DNA of 64,000 bases from Chrysopilus asiliformis (GCA_964034945.1 OZ035960.1:63969970-64033969); one strand, 5' to 3'. Shown: positions 19,195 through 29,843, counted from the stretch's first letter. Program-made: numbers and translations. The notes: generated from the sequence alone by a model not told the origin.

Positions 19195-20493
19195 GAGCAC
19201 GATTACACGCGCTTAGTGTGGCGCCACAAATCGACTCTTTACGGGCGAGGGACGAAGTGGGAACGATGACACGAAAAGTCGAACCCAAACTACAAATTTC
19301 AGTTGCTAAAGGAGCGGTACGAATGCTGATTAGCTGATTCATTTCCACTTGTTACAAAAAAATCATTTACTCTGTGATCGTCGTAGAGTGCGTACATGTT
19401 GTTTAGCTAAAATTTGTTTATTCAATGGCAAACTGGAATAAAAGTCAGACAACGGTTTTGATTGAAGCATACGAGCAACACCCCGGTTTATCTGACATTC
19501 ACAAACACGAAATTAAATCAACGAAGTATATACAATGGAAGTATGATCTCCCATAATACGCTAAGAAATCAAATAGCGCGAAACATAGCTAGATTCTCTT
19601 TCGCACATTTTGACTCTCACTTGCAAAATGGATCCCCTTGATACCATTACCAACCTTGACGAGTACATAGGGATGTGTTAGCAACCTTGTTTGAAGAAAT
19701 AGGGTGGCCAACTAATCAAATCATCTGTTGATGTTTGAGGTTATGTTGAATGGTTCCTGAAATATTCTTCATTAAAAATGCCAAATGGAGTGTATAAAAC
19801 CAACGTGTCTATTTTAAAGGACATGTTTAATTGATTCTAATTATAAAATTAAAATTGCACTTCAAACTTATTATTATACTTTTCACATCGCGACACATTC
19901 AAATAAATTTGCGCCAAAATACTACCAGATGTCATTTACATAAAACACGAGTTGGCAATTTTTCATTCTCGTGTGAGAAACAAGGCGATCGGTAAGAGAA
20001 AGAAAGATCAAGATATGTGTTTGGCATAAATGACAGCTGGCTGCTGCAGAAATGACAGCAAGGGACTCTCAACTTTAACTTTCAAGTGAAAAAGTTTAAC
20101 ATTTGCGTTTTGCACTGATTTTTTTCGCATTTTTGAAGAATCAAATAGCAAGTAAAGACTAACTATCTGTGTAATTTTCATGTAATTTGAACATGACTGC
20201 AGGTGAATTGACATGAAATTTGTATATCGCAAAATGTTTACGAGTACAATTAGGTTGGCGACAGATGAATCCCAAAGTCAAATCTGCTACCGTGCTATTT
20301 TTCGGCTCGGATGCTATGTCCATTATATATAAGTCAGTGAATTAAATACAAAAAAAAACTTTTCACAAACACGAAATTAAAAACAAAATGGCCCAATTTC
20401 CATTCGTTTCATTTTCGTTTGGGTTCAGCTCAACCTGTGTAATCACAAGAGGTTCAGTGTGGAAGTTCAGTGTGTCTGCGTCTAATCGTGGTC
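19195..20493 (+). mobile_element. Harbinger-like element with MADF-like ORF, copy A
   Basis: Inverted ends GAGCACGATTACACGC and (complement) GACCACGATTAGACGC, 14 of 16 matching. The copy of repeat R at 27.7 kb lacks it, an empty site. The flanks AAT and AAC do not give a clean target copy. It holds a short MADF-like frame but no DDE nuclease. Harbinger elements usually carry a DDE nuclease plus a Myb/MADF-like DNA-binding protein, hence the tentative class. Confidence 0.5.
19425..19556 (+). CDS. MADF/Myb-SANT-like DNA-binding fragment, copy A
   Basis: A 43-codon frame starting MANWNKSQTTVLIEAYEQHP and ending at TAA 19554. The W-x7-LI-x-x-YEQHP-x-L spacing fits the first helix of a MADF domain. 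The expected remainder of the domain is missing, so this is a fragment or the first exon of a spliced gene. The copy at 45865-45996 encodes the same peptide. Confidence 0.4.
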   Translation: MANWNKSQTTVLIEAYEQHPGLSDIHKHEIKSTKYIQWKYDLP

Positions 20494-20922
20494 AACAGCA
20501 AATTTTATTATTTCATACAAATGTTTCAAAATTACCCGCTTATAAAATCAAAATTGCATGCCAGACACACACATAACATGTCATGCCTTAATAAGATTTC
20601 ACTGGATTTTTTTTTTATTAATAATCATGCCTTTAAAGGTTTCAGTGGAATCTTAGGAAAAAAAATATTGATGAAATCGGGCGAAAAGTGAAATCGGGTT
20701 TTCAAAAGTGGTACTTAGAAAAAGTGTACGCGTTTTAAAAGTGGTTTTTGTGAAAGAAGGGCATTAAAGTAATACCCTCGTGTGATTTTGAAATCGGATT
20801 AAAGTGTTAAACGCAAATAAAGTGCAAAAACGTCCAACGTTTGACGTTTCTCAACTAGTGTTCCACAAAGTAATGCTTTTGTAGTTTGGTCCTCAACACA
20901 TGCCAACTACCGTCAGCATTGA

Positions 20923-21650
20923 TTATGTTGATTTGTCGCGACCTGGCTACCTGGCTATGTGTCTATCTCTGGAATCTTTGGAACCTTATATCTCCGAAAC
21001 TATGCAACCTAGGAAGATGAAATTTTGTCACCTTGCGTAGTTCCGGTGACAGTTCAATATTTTTACTACTCCATCCTTGTAAGGATAATGGAATGTCCTG
21101 TAAGAATAACGCAAATATCCTTTTTCCCATTTTTTCCGGGGAAAAAATGGAATCAGGGGGTTTTCGGGGTCGCTGATTACGAATCCGGTGTTAGATTTTC
21201 GAAATTCAAAACGGAAGGTCCTGTAAGGATAACGCAAATATCCTTTTTTCGTCTTTCCCGGGAAAAACTGGCATCCAGGGGTTTTCGGGGTCGCTGATCA
21301 CGAATCCGGTGTTAGATTTTCAAAATTCAAAACGGAAGGTCCTGTAAGGATGACGCAAATATCCTTTTCCCATTTTTTCCGGGAAAAAATGGCATTAGGG
21401 GGTTTTTGGGGTCTCTGAATTCGATTCTGACATTTAAAATTCTATAAGGATAATGGAATGTCGTGTAAGGGTAACGTGAGTATCGGTTTTGCTCACATTT
21501 TCCGGGGAAAAAACTCATTTAGGGGTTTTTGGGGCCGCTGACTCCGACTCTGATATTTAAAATTCTATATTGATAACGGAATGTTTTGCAAAGATAACGT
21601 GAGTTTCCTTTTGCTCATATTTCCCGCGAAAGATCTTTTCTGAGGTTTTT
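20923..21650 (+). mobile_element. Helitron-like element, family A2 (plus)
   Basis: Leader GTTGATTTGTCGCGACCTGG ... CCTAGGAAGATGAAATTTTG, then about five ~120-bp minisatellite units to 21640, the last two diverged. The same leader and order are at 30655. The 3' end with CTAG is not recognisable here. Confidence 0.55.
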
Positions 21651-21845
21651 TGGTAGGCTAATTCAATACTAAAAAGTATAAAATAAAAAAAACATGTGTG
21701 TGCAGTGCACACGCGGTAGAAGTGAAACCTTAGGAAAACTAAACAGCGAGAGAATGGGACGAATGCGGTATCAGGGGTGGGATAGTTATAGCGTTTATTT
21801 ATTATAATATTGGTACCAGGTTCAAAAGTAATATTATATTTTTAT
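21651..21845 (-). repeat. 3' tail of endonuclease-bearing Helitron-like element, reversed
   Basis: The complement of 11353-11465 at 21730-21845, followed (in element orientation) by a GTGTGCACTGCACAC hairpin near 21693-21712 and a T-rich end. A second copy of the hairpin end is at 26402-26435. Hairpin plus short tail is the usual Helitron/Helentron 3' plan. Confidence 0.5.
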
Positions 21846-22715
21846 TGAAAATCTAATACCGGATTCGTGATCAGCGACCCCAAAAACCCTAAAATGCAAA
21901 TTTTTCCGGGGAAAATGGGAAAAAGGATATTTTCATTATCCTTACAGGATCTTCCGTTTCGAATTTTGAAAATCTAATACCGGATTCGTGATCAGCGACC
22001 CCAAAAACCCTAAAATGCAAATTTTTCCGGGGAAAAATGGGAAAAAGGATATTTATCCTTACAGGACCTTTCGTTTCGAATTTTGAAAATCTAATACCGG
22101 ATTCGTGATCAGCGACCCCAAAAACCCCGTAGTGCCAATTTTTTCTGGAGAAAAATGGGAAAAAGGATATTTTCATTATCCTTACAGGACCTTCCGTTTC
22201 GAATTTTGAAAATCTAATATCGGATTCGTGATCAGTGACCCCAAAAACCCTATAGTGCAAATTTTTCCGGGGAAAAATGGGAAAAAGGATATTTTCATTA
22301 TCCTTACAGGACCTTCCGTTTCGAATTTTGAAAATCTAATATCGGATTCATGATCAGTGACCCCAAAAACCCTATAGTGCAAATTTTTCCGGGGAAAAAT
22401 GGGAAAAAGGATATTTTCATTATCCTTACAGGACCTTCCGTTTCGAATTTTGAAAATCTAATACCGGATTCGTGATCAGCGACCCCAAAAACTCTAAAAT
22501 GCAAATTTTTCCGGGGAAAAATGGGAAAAAGGATATTTTCATTATCCTTACAGGACCTTCCGTTTCGAATTTTGAAAATCTACATAGCTAAAAACCTGCT
22601 CCTGGCAACACAGATTATTTTGCAAAAAACCGCATAAAAATCGGTCCAGTAGTTTTTGAGTTTTGTAATCTCAGGCAGGCAGACAAACAATAAAACATCC
22701 ATTTTTATTTATATA
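21846..22715 (-). mobile_element. Helitron-like element, family A (minus)
   Basis: Six highly similar ~121-bp minisatellite units (GATCAG words near 21869, 21988, 22108, 22230, 22351, 22472), then the family leader with CTGCTCCTGGCAACACAGAT and a 5' microsatellite ending near 22715. The open frames across it are minisatellite translations and are not genes. Confidence 0.65.
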
Positions 22716-22947
22716 CGAGTACATATGTATATATTGCAATTTATGACGAAACATAATTTATCGCCTCCTCTCTCCACTTCCTCCCTCCTAACACTTCTCC
22801 CTTCTCCCCTTTCCCTTCCCGGACCCCGCCCTCTTCCCCTACCCCTTCCCGCTTCCCATCAATCTTGTTTACGATAAATTGACTGGCACCCATCTGTATT
22901 CTATCTCATTTTCTCGTAGGCTAAAATATCCTATCTCTTTTTACTGT
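22716..22947. other. Polypyrimidine/Helitron-flank sequence
   Basis: Contains CTCCCTTCTCCCC-rich DNA and TTTACGATAAATTGACTGGC. The complement of this arrangement is at 34935-35140 and 24538-24660, so it belongs to a dispersed repeat whose purine tract has expanded at 23384. No gene. Confidence 0.5.
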
Positions 22948-23377
22948 CGTTTCATCGAGTTTGAAATCACTCACAACGCCGCTAAAGAAGTTTTCACTTC
23001 AAAAAAACACTTTAAAAAACAAGTTTTATAACCTTATACACTTTCAAAATGCACTAAAAAGTAAAACACAAGTTTAAATTTTGAAAAAAAATGATTTTAT
23101 AAATTGCGTGTTGTTGTGAAAATATAAAGTGTGCTGCGTTGCACAGTATGAAACCGCTATTACAGATTCAAGAGCAAATGCAACGTCACACACTTTATAT
23201 TTTCACAACAACACGCAATTTATAAAAACATTTTTTGTGAAACTTTAAACTTGTTTTTTACTTTTTAGTGCATTTTGAAAGTGTATAAGGTTATAAAACT
23301 TGTTTTTTAAAGTGTTTTTTTTTTAAGTGAAAACTTCTTTAGCGCCGTTGGGAGTGATTTCAAACTCGATGAAACGA
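22948..23377. repeat. Large foldback element (~187-bp arms)
   Basis: Arms 22948-23133 and 23189-23377 are near-perfect inverted repeats with a 55-bp centre. The outer part of the arm (CGTTTCATCGAGTTTGAAAT) is shared with 33920-33950, but the inner part differs from the GCGTCCAG foldbacks. Confidence 0.85.
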
Positions 23378-23383
23378 AAAAGC

Positions 23384-24537
23384 GGGAAAGGGAAAGGGAA
23401 AGGGAAAGGGAAAGGGAAAGGGAAAGGGAAAGGGAAAGGGAAAGGGAAAGGGAAAGGGAAAGGGAAAGGGAAAGGGAAAGGGAAAGGGAAAGGGAAAGGG
23501 AAAGGGAAAGGGAAAGGGAAAGGGAAAGGGAAAGGGAAAGGGAAAGGGAAAGGGAAAGGGAAAGGGAAAGGGAAAGGGAAAGGGAAAGGGAAAGGGAAAG
23601 GGAAAGGGAAAGGGAAAGGGAAAGGGAAAGGGAAAGGGAAAGGGAAAGGGAAAGGGAAAGGGAAAGGGAAAGGGAAAGGGAAAGGGAAAGGGAAAGGGAA
23701 AGGGAAAGGGAAAGGGAAAGGGAAAGGGAAAGGGAAAGGGAAAGGGAAAGGGAAAGGGAAAGGGAAAGGGAAAGGGAAAGGGAAAGGGAAAGGGAAAGGG
23801 AAAGGGAAAGGGAAAGGGAAAGGGAAAGGGAAAGGGAAAGGGAAAGGGAAAGGGAAAGGGAAAGGGAAAGGGAAAGGGAAAGGGAAAGGGAAAGGGAAAG
23901 GGAAAGGGAAAGGGAAAGGGAAAGGGAAAGGGAAAGGGAAAGGGAAAGGGAAAGGGAAAGGGAAAGGGAAAGGGAAAGGGAAAGGGAAAGGGAAAGGGAA
24001 AGGGAAAGGGAAAGGGAAAGGGAAAGGGAAAGGGAAAGGGAAAGGGAAAGGGAAAGGGAAAGGGAAAGGGAAAGGGAAAGGGAAAGGGAAAGGGAAAGGG
24101 AAAGGGAAAGGGAAAGGGAAAGGGAAAGGGAAAGGGAAAGGGAAAGGGAAAGGGAAAGGGAAAGGGAAAGGGAAAGGGAAAGGGAAAGGGAAAGGGAAAG
24201 GGAAAGGGAAAGGGAAAGGGAAAGGGAAAGGGAAAGGGAAAGGGAAAGGGAAAGGGAAAGGGAAAGGGAAAGGGAAAGGGAAAGGGAAAGGGAAAGGGAA
24301 AGGGAAAGGGAAAGGGAAAGGGAAAGGGAAAGGGAAAGGGAAAGGGAAAGGGAAAGGGAAAGGGAAAGGGAAAGGGAAAGGGAAAGGGAAAGGGAAAGGG
24401 AAAGGGAAAGGGAAAGGGAAAGGGAAAGGGAAAGGGAAAGGGAAAGGGAAAGGAAGAGGAAGAGGAAGAGGAAGAGGAAGAGGAAAAGGGAAAGGGAAAG
24501 GGAAAGGGAAAGGGAAAGGGAAAGGGAAAGGGAAAGG
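23384..24537. repeat. (GGGAAA)n array, about 1.1 kb
   Basis: Essentially perfect GGGAAA hexamers from 23384 to about 24452 (about 178 copies), then a short (GGAAGA)n interruption to about 24485, then GGGAAA again to 24537. All purines lie on the plus strand. It has grown from the purine tract of the dispersed repeat seen unexpanded at 35010-35090 (GGGGAAGGGGAAGGGGAAGG). Translations of it (Gly-Lys or Ser-Leu repeats) are not proteins. Confidence 0.95.
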
Positions 24538-25083
24538 GGAAGGGGAGAAGGAGGGGGGAAGGGAGAAGGGGTAGGAGGGGGGTAGGTGCAGGGAGGGAGT
24601 GGAGAGAGGAGGGGGTAAATTACTGATGTTTCGTCATACATTGCAATATATATATGTATATTAGAATTTGGACCCGGCTTCGCCCGGCTAAAAGCGTTAA
24701 CAGAAAAAAAACTTGGGAAAACTAAATTCATTTGGTTAAAAGTTAGGTAGCCTGTATGCTGTTCGTTAGTTTTTTCTCTTCGGAAAATGATTAAGAAACT
24801 AACAAAAAATTCCAGCACTTCGGTATTACTTTCCCCCTTCCGCTTACTGCCCCACCACTCGGGCTACTTTTGAATGGATCTGTGTTGGGGCTGGACCCCC
24901 GACGAACATCTATGCTAAATTTCAGGCCAATCGGTTCAGTAGTTTCCCCGCGAAAGAGTAACATAGCGCAAAAACTAAGTTTCGAGATCACTTTACCCCC
25001 TCCCCTCCTTACTCCCCTCACATCTCGGGCTACTTTTTAATGGGTCTATGTTGGGACTGGACCCCCGACGAACACCTATGCTT
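24538..25083 (-). mobile_element. Helitron-like element, family C fragment
   Basis: After a degenerate purine tract, an ACCCGGCTTCGCCCGGC hairpin near 24670 marks a Helitron-type terminus in reverse. Two ~150-bp repeat units (GGGCTACTTTT ... GGTTCAGTAGTTTCCCCGCG) run to 25083. Fuller copies are at 36864-37934. Confidence 0.5.
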
Positions 25084-25173
25084 CTAGAAACCTCTTTCAT
25101 TTCTTTGAAACTCCCGGACGCCTTCATCCCACCAAATCTTCGGGAGTTTCAAAGAAATGAAAGAGGTTTCTAG
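25084..25173. repeat. Perfect 33-bp inverted repeat
   Basis: Arms 25084-25116 and 25141-25173 (CTAGAAACCTCTTTCATTTC on the left) with no mismatch seen, around a 24-bp loop. It would form a stable hairpin in DNA or RNA. Confidence 0.9.
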
Positions 25174-25560
25174 TAACTTAACGGTAGGGAAGGGCTAGCT
25201 TACCGAATTCCACCCAGGTACGTCGTAGTCGAGATCTGCGAGAGCAAGCAATAGAGTTTCCATGCAATCTATAGTGACCGTTCTTATTTAAATCGCACAC
25301 GGAATTTTTGTTGGGATCGGTAAGGGCAGCTGAAGGACAAGATCCCACACCCCAAACCGCGAGCTAGTCCCTTTTTATCACGTGTGCCGTACTTCAGCCC
25401 CTTTCAGGCAAACCGACGTGGCCTAAAGTCACATCTGATTTTTGTTAACCACCCGCCCCGTAACAAATCACCAAATTTTCGGATGGATTAGGCATCGAAA
25501 CATAAAGTCTCAGAACTTGATTAGCTGTGGTGATCCATCGAAAGTGCACTATCTTACCTA
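25174..25560. other. GC-richer unassigned stretch
   Basis: Base composition is clearly less AT-rich than its neighbours, with words such as CCCACACCCCAAACCGCGAG. No long frame and no domain. It may be the untranslated part of an unrecognised retroelement. Confidence 0.4.
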
Positions 25561-26903
25561 GAAAATAATAAAAAGTAATTCAACACATTAATTGAAATAT
25601 AGGTTAATCCTACATGGATTTCAATTCAACAATGATTCGGAGCAGAAACCAGTAGTTATGCCTTCACACATTTCGTACAAATATAATTGATCGGTACTTG
25701 AATCATTTTTTAAATTAATTGGTGAACTGAAAACTGGGCACTTTACACTATTTCCTGTGTTTGTTGACATTGCGCTCACAATCACTACACTCGTCGTTAC
25801 GTTCACTATAAAACCAACTTTATAACTAATGCACCACAACTTTTACCGCAACCACCTGATAGTTTTAAAACAAAGGACGAAAATTAACTCATCGTGTCCG
25901 ACCGAGTCGAACTTACGAATGCGTTGAGTTGACTCATTTGTGTAAATATAGTATCAGTAACGGGACTTTAAAAGAGCGATTCATGTATTGTATACTCTGT
26001 TCATGTACACAATTTCCTACGGCTTTGTGAAACAACACTGCTAATACTTTCCAAGATGAATGCATTAGAGTGCCACTTTTTGGTATTTATCGAAATTCGA
26101 AACATTTTCAAAAATTACTTTTTTTCTCAGTGTAGATGTAATTTGATTCATTTTGGTGCTGATACATGTAAAACAAAATTTCCCATAATTTTGTTGAACA
26201 TAATTTTGCTGTGAAATGGATACTTACCGAGATTAAGGCATTAAAGTGACAATTTTTGTAAATTATTAAAACTTTAGCCCTCTTGAGGAGGTGGAAGATC
26301 GTATAATTAAAAACAAAAATAAATTTCAACAATCTTTATTTTCCATTCCGTAACTTTTCCGCACTCAGGAGTTTTGAATTTCCGAATTTTGCTTCGACGA
26401 TCCACCCTAGTGTGCACTGCACACACATGTTTTTTTATATATTAAGATTACATTTCTGTTACGTTGCGATACTGCAGACTTACTCCCTAAAAGTATGTTT
26501 ATTTGTTGTATGTTCATTTGTTGTTAAACGTATGGGTATCATTGGATTTGTAGTTAAACTTAGTATGTCACTATGTAGGTGTCAGTGGAGTGCAAAGGGC
26601 TAAAGTTATTAGAATCTCTATTAATTATAACATTTAACCTATAATGACAACCACATAGATCCTAGAATGACAACCACATAACAAGTTCTATTAATGTTTT
26701 CTTATATTCCACCTGTAATAATACATCAATAGAATATTGTATTGTTACTATAAAGTGTATAACTTCGTTTTACCAAGACGATCTAGTTCGACAAACCAAT
26801 AATGAATGATGTAAACGGTATTGAAAATTTCAAAATATATTTTGGGAGAGTTAGGTTTCCATACTGTACAATGTAGCAAAAAGATAACGAATATTACTTT
26901 CAG
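25561..26903. other. Ret upstream intron, mostly unique
   Basis: No transposon recognised except a hairpin end GTGTGCACTGCACAC at 26407-26421, related to 21.7 kb. A minus-strand frame at 25770-25621 (ATG to stop, 49 codons, with CPVF and CEGITTGFC) has no supporting promoter or splice site. The last bases are the polypyrimidine/acceptor TTACTTTCAG of the Ret exon. Confidence 0.5.
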
Positions 26904-27131
26904 GTTTCGACGTCTACTTTCCGTTGGCGGGGGTTAAACTAGCAGTGCCAAAAGCAGAGAAAGCACTTAAAGCTCTCAGTAAAAGACCTATAGCTACATT
27001 CGGCATTATATCATTGAATCCGACTATAGACGTATCAAAATACGTGTATAAGATAGAAAGTAATGAGAAATATTTACAGATAAATGGTAAAACGGGAGAA
27101 ATTTTTATTGGACAGAAATTCAGAGATATGC
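26904..27131 (+). CDS. Ret: Ret receptor tyrosine kinase, exon (start of cadherin-like region)
   Basis: Acceptor TTTCAG at 26898-26903; donor GTAAGT at 27132. The exon starts with 2 nt of a split codon and ends with 1 nt. It reads FDVYFPLAGVKLAVPK ... YLQINGKTGEIFIGQKFRDM, a cadherin-like beta-sandwich start (the TGEIF turn is typical). In RET this corresponds to the first cadherin-like domain, just after the signal peptide. The exon with the signal peptide was not found upstream; it may lie before base 1 or be too short to recognise. Linkage to the next exon rests on matching phase (1/2) and on protein order. Confidence 0.75.
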
Positions 27132-27329
27132 GTAAGTACATTATCACACCTAGATCTTTAATATTCTTTTTTTTTATTGAAATATCGCACGTGCGCGTAG
27201 AATATCCATATTTCTCGTAGAATATAAGAAGGGTTTATATGTATATAGAATCCACGAAAAAAAAACAAAATTTTCGCCATAAATTTTAGAGTAAATGATT
27301 TCCCATTTAGATGACGAACTACAATCATT

Positions 27330-27765
27330 ATTTAGAGCAACACTAGGCACTTTATTTGCGTTTAACAGTTTAATCCGATTTCAAAATGACACGAGGGTAT
27401 TACTTTAATGCCCTTCTTTCACAAAAACCTCTTTTAAAACGCGTACACTTCTTCTAAGTACCACTTTGAAAAACCCGATTTCACTTTTCGCCCGATTTCA
27501 TCAGAATTTTTTTCCTAAGATTTGGGATTGTGAAGTTGGCTGCAGAACTTCATAATTGATAGCAGCAGTGAGCCCCATCACTTCAATTTTTGAGGTGATC
27601 GCGGGTAATTTTGATTTTATAGGCGGGTAATTTTGAAAAATTTGCATGAAATAATAAAATTTGCTACTAGAAATATTAATAAAATTTGCCATTTCCGAGA
27701 TCAAGAATTTGTATTATTGGGAAAAAATGTATTATTGGAAAAAAGTTCTATATTGGAAAAAGGTT
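27330..27765 (-). repeat. Repeat R, short inverted copy (empty site)
   Basis: The complement of 20494-20820 joined directly to that of 19120-19190, lacking the 1.3-kb Harbinger-like insert. It is more diverged than the A and B copies are from each other, and has a private insert near 27520-27600. Confidence 0.7.
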
Positions 27766-28705
27766 ATGGGGCTACAAATTAGAAAATCGGCTTGCTGCCA
27801 TGATAACAAAGAGACTAGCCGGATAACGGCCTAAGAAGATATCATCTTTAAACTTTTACCAGATGTTGGTACTAATGTCTGTACTGTTTCTGCAAAGTAT
27901 GAATCCTGTACCCCCCTTATTTTTGGTGGGAGAGGGGTTCAAAGCAAAATATAAAAATATTTTTTTCTCGAAAACGGCTGAACCGAATTTTTTTTTCTTA
28001 GATCCTCTTAATTGACCACTCTGAGTTTTTGTCAAAAAAATCCGAGGAAAGTGTACTTTCAATATATATATATACTGGAATGGTCACTGATGTGGAACTA
28101 TGGGAAATTCACGCATATATGGGTGTCTACCCTATCTATCTCCCACTGTACTTTTTCCTAAAGTTACTCCAATTGGATTTTGATGTATGGGAGATTTGTG
28201 CAGAACCGTATTCTAAATATTTTCTACTTTTGTCACTTTTCTGTACGACGTACCGTTCTCAAAATATTGCCTTTTTTTATACCCGTATGGTGAAACCGAA
28301 GGGTATATTAACTTTGCATTACCGTTTGTAACGCCAAGATCCCGTCATCACACACAAAAATGAATTATGCTACATTTACACGAATGACAAATTTGTCATT
28401 TTTTTCTTGTCATTATGTTAATTCCCGTGTAAATGGCATAATTTTTGTAATTTTTTCTGTCAGAAAATGTCAATCTCTCATAAAAGAATGAACTTGTCCA
28501 TTCTTTTATGCCAGATTGTCATTCGTGCAAACGCAATATTAGTTATGACAACTTTAGTATTCAACTTTTGTCATAACTGATATTGCGTTTGTACGAATGA
28601 CAATCTGGCATAAAAGAATGGACAAGTTCATTCTTTTATGAGAGATTGACATTTTCTGACAGAAAAAATTACAAAAATTATGCCATTTACACGGGAATTA
28701 ACATA

Positions 28706-29610
28706 ACACATGGATCAATAAGTCCCGAGACTAACCCAGAGATGACGCTCGTAGTAAACCAGTAACCACGTCTTTCTAGAGTACTAACCTTTGCTTGAAA
28801 CGTGTCAAAATTTTAAGTCGATCGGACCAGAAACAGCTGAGTTATCGAGGTTGGAGTAAAGTCGTTTTGTAGTTTGTTTAAAAAATGGAAAAAACCGAGT
28901 TTCGTGTTCTGATAAAACATTGTTTTTTAATGGGTAAAAACACCGTGCAAGCGAAACAATGGATTGAAAAATGTTACCCGGACTCTTGTCCATCAAAAGC
29001 AACGATTTGTCGGTGGTTTGCCGAGTTTAAACGTGGTCGTACCGACACAAATGACGCGGAACGCTCGGGTAGACCTGTGGAAGCCGTTACACCGGAAAAT
29101 GTGAGTGAAGTGACAAAAATTATAATGAAAGATCGTAAAGTGAAGCTCCGTGAGATTGCTGAGATAACACAGATATCATATGGAAGTGCATTTACTATCC
29201 TTCATGAAAAATTGAGCATGAAAAAGGTTTTTTCCAAGTGGGTGCCGCGATTGCTTTCGATGGAACAAAAACAGCAACGAGTCGATGATTCAGAAAGCTG
29301 TTTATCGCTATTTACTCGCAATAAAAAAGATTTCTTGCGTCGTTACGTGTCCATGGACGAAACATGGATACATCACTACACTCCAGAGTCGAAGCGGCAG
29401 TCATCTGAGTGTCGCACAGCTGGCGAAAGCCGTCCGAAGCGTCCGAAAACGCAGCAGTCAGCTGGCAAAGTCATGGCGTCAGTTTTTTGGGATACGCATG
29501 GCGTGACGATTGTATCACCCTAAAAGGTGATTATATTGATGAATAAAAAAAAATTTTGCAAAAAAAATGTTGTTTTCATTGTTAGTCTCGGGACTTATTG
29601 ATCCATGTGT
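28706..29610 (+). mobile_element. Mos1-like mariner, internally deleted (905 bp)
   Basis: Inverted ends ACACATGGATCAATAAGTCC / complement, ~30 bp, flanked by TA at 28704-28705 and 29611-29612. It lies in the right arm of the foldback MITE; the left arm shows the uninterrupted sequence. About 0.4 kb shorter than a full mariner. Confidence 0.9.
28885..29523 (+). pseudogene. Mariner transposase, internally deleted
   Basis: 212 codons from MEKTEFRVLIKHCF. It contains the paired helix-turn-helix region and the first catalytic Asp in VSMDETWIHHYTP at about residue 153. Homology stops after SVFWDTHG; the frame then reads a few foreign residues, while the next frame gives CITLKGDYID, the normal mariner C-terminus. 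The segment with the second and third catalytic Asp is deleted with a frame change, so no active enzyme can be made. The C-terminus after MDETW and the DNA ends are otherwise well kept, suggesting a fairly young deletion copy. Confidence 0.85.
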
Positions 29611-29843
29611 TAATGACAAGAAAAAAATGACAAATTTGTCATTCGTGTAAATGTAGCATTACACCAGTGTGTTTAGAATGATAAAAAAAATTAATTTTTG
29701 TATGTCCGTCCGTCTGTCCGTCCGTCCGTCTGTGGCGAAGATATCGGGATTACGGATTGAGGTAGATTTCAAATTTTACTCAGATTCGTTTTTCGTAAAA
29801 TGCAAGGCTAAGTTCGTTAATGGGTAAAAATGGACCATTAGGA

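Larger units (their letters stand above)
14652..20923. repeat. Segmental duplication, copy A
   Basis: The whole stretch repeats in the same orientation at 42416-47363 with only scattered base differences. Copy A is longer because it carries a 626-bp MITE and a 931-bp hAT that copy B lacks; copy B has two more Helitron minisatellite units. The left breakpoint is exactly the outer end of a long terminal inverted repeat; the right one is at TCAGCATTGAT. Confidence 0.9.
19086..20923 (+). repeat. Repeat R, copy A (interrupted)
   Basis: 19086-19194 and 20494-20820 together match a shorter inverted copy at about 27330-27765, where the two parts are joined directly. The 1.3 kb between them is the Harbinger-like element. 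The right part carries GTGTACGCGTTTTAAAAG and an AATAAA. Class unknown; possibly a decayed LTR or gene fragment. Confidence 0.6.
28368..29658. mobile_element. Foldback MITE with TTA target duplication, host of a mariner
   Basis: Outer ends TGCTACATTTACACGAATGA and its complement; TTA at 28365-28367 and 29659-29661. Without the mariner the element is ~385 bp and almost fully palindromic (arms ~165 bp). No coding capacity. The TTA duplication suggests Harbinger-type transposition. Confidence 0.85.

Noticed and set aside
20388..20576. Plus frame MAQFPFVSFSFGFSSTCVIT, also at 46828-47016
   Set aside because: It runs across the right end of the Harbinger-like insert into repeat R. Its conservation reflects the segmental duplication only.
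21889..22504. Overlapping minus-strand frames with repeated VFGVADHESGIRFSKFETEG
   Set aside because: Each is the same minisatellite unit read in frame. The unit length is not a multiple of three in most arrays, so frames break and shift; no gene.
23307..24818. Long Ser-Leu (minus) and Gly-Lys (plus) open frames
   Set aside because: They are translations of the GGGAAA hexamer array, which has no stop codon in several frames. No start context, splice sites or conserved domain.
25621..25839. Minus frame with a hydrophobic start and several Cys, possibly a secreted peptide
   Set aside because: The apparent N-terminus begins at a TTG with a stop just upstream; the first ATG (25770) gives only 49 codons without a signal peptide, and no acceptor restores the frame.
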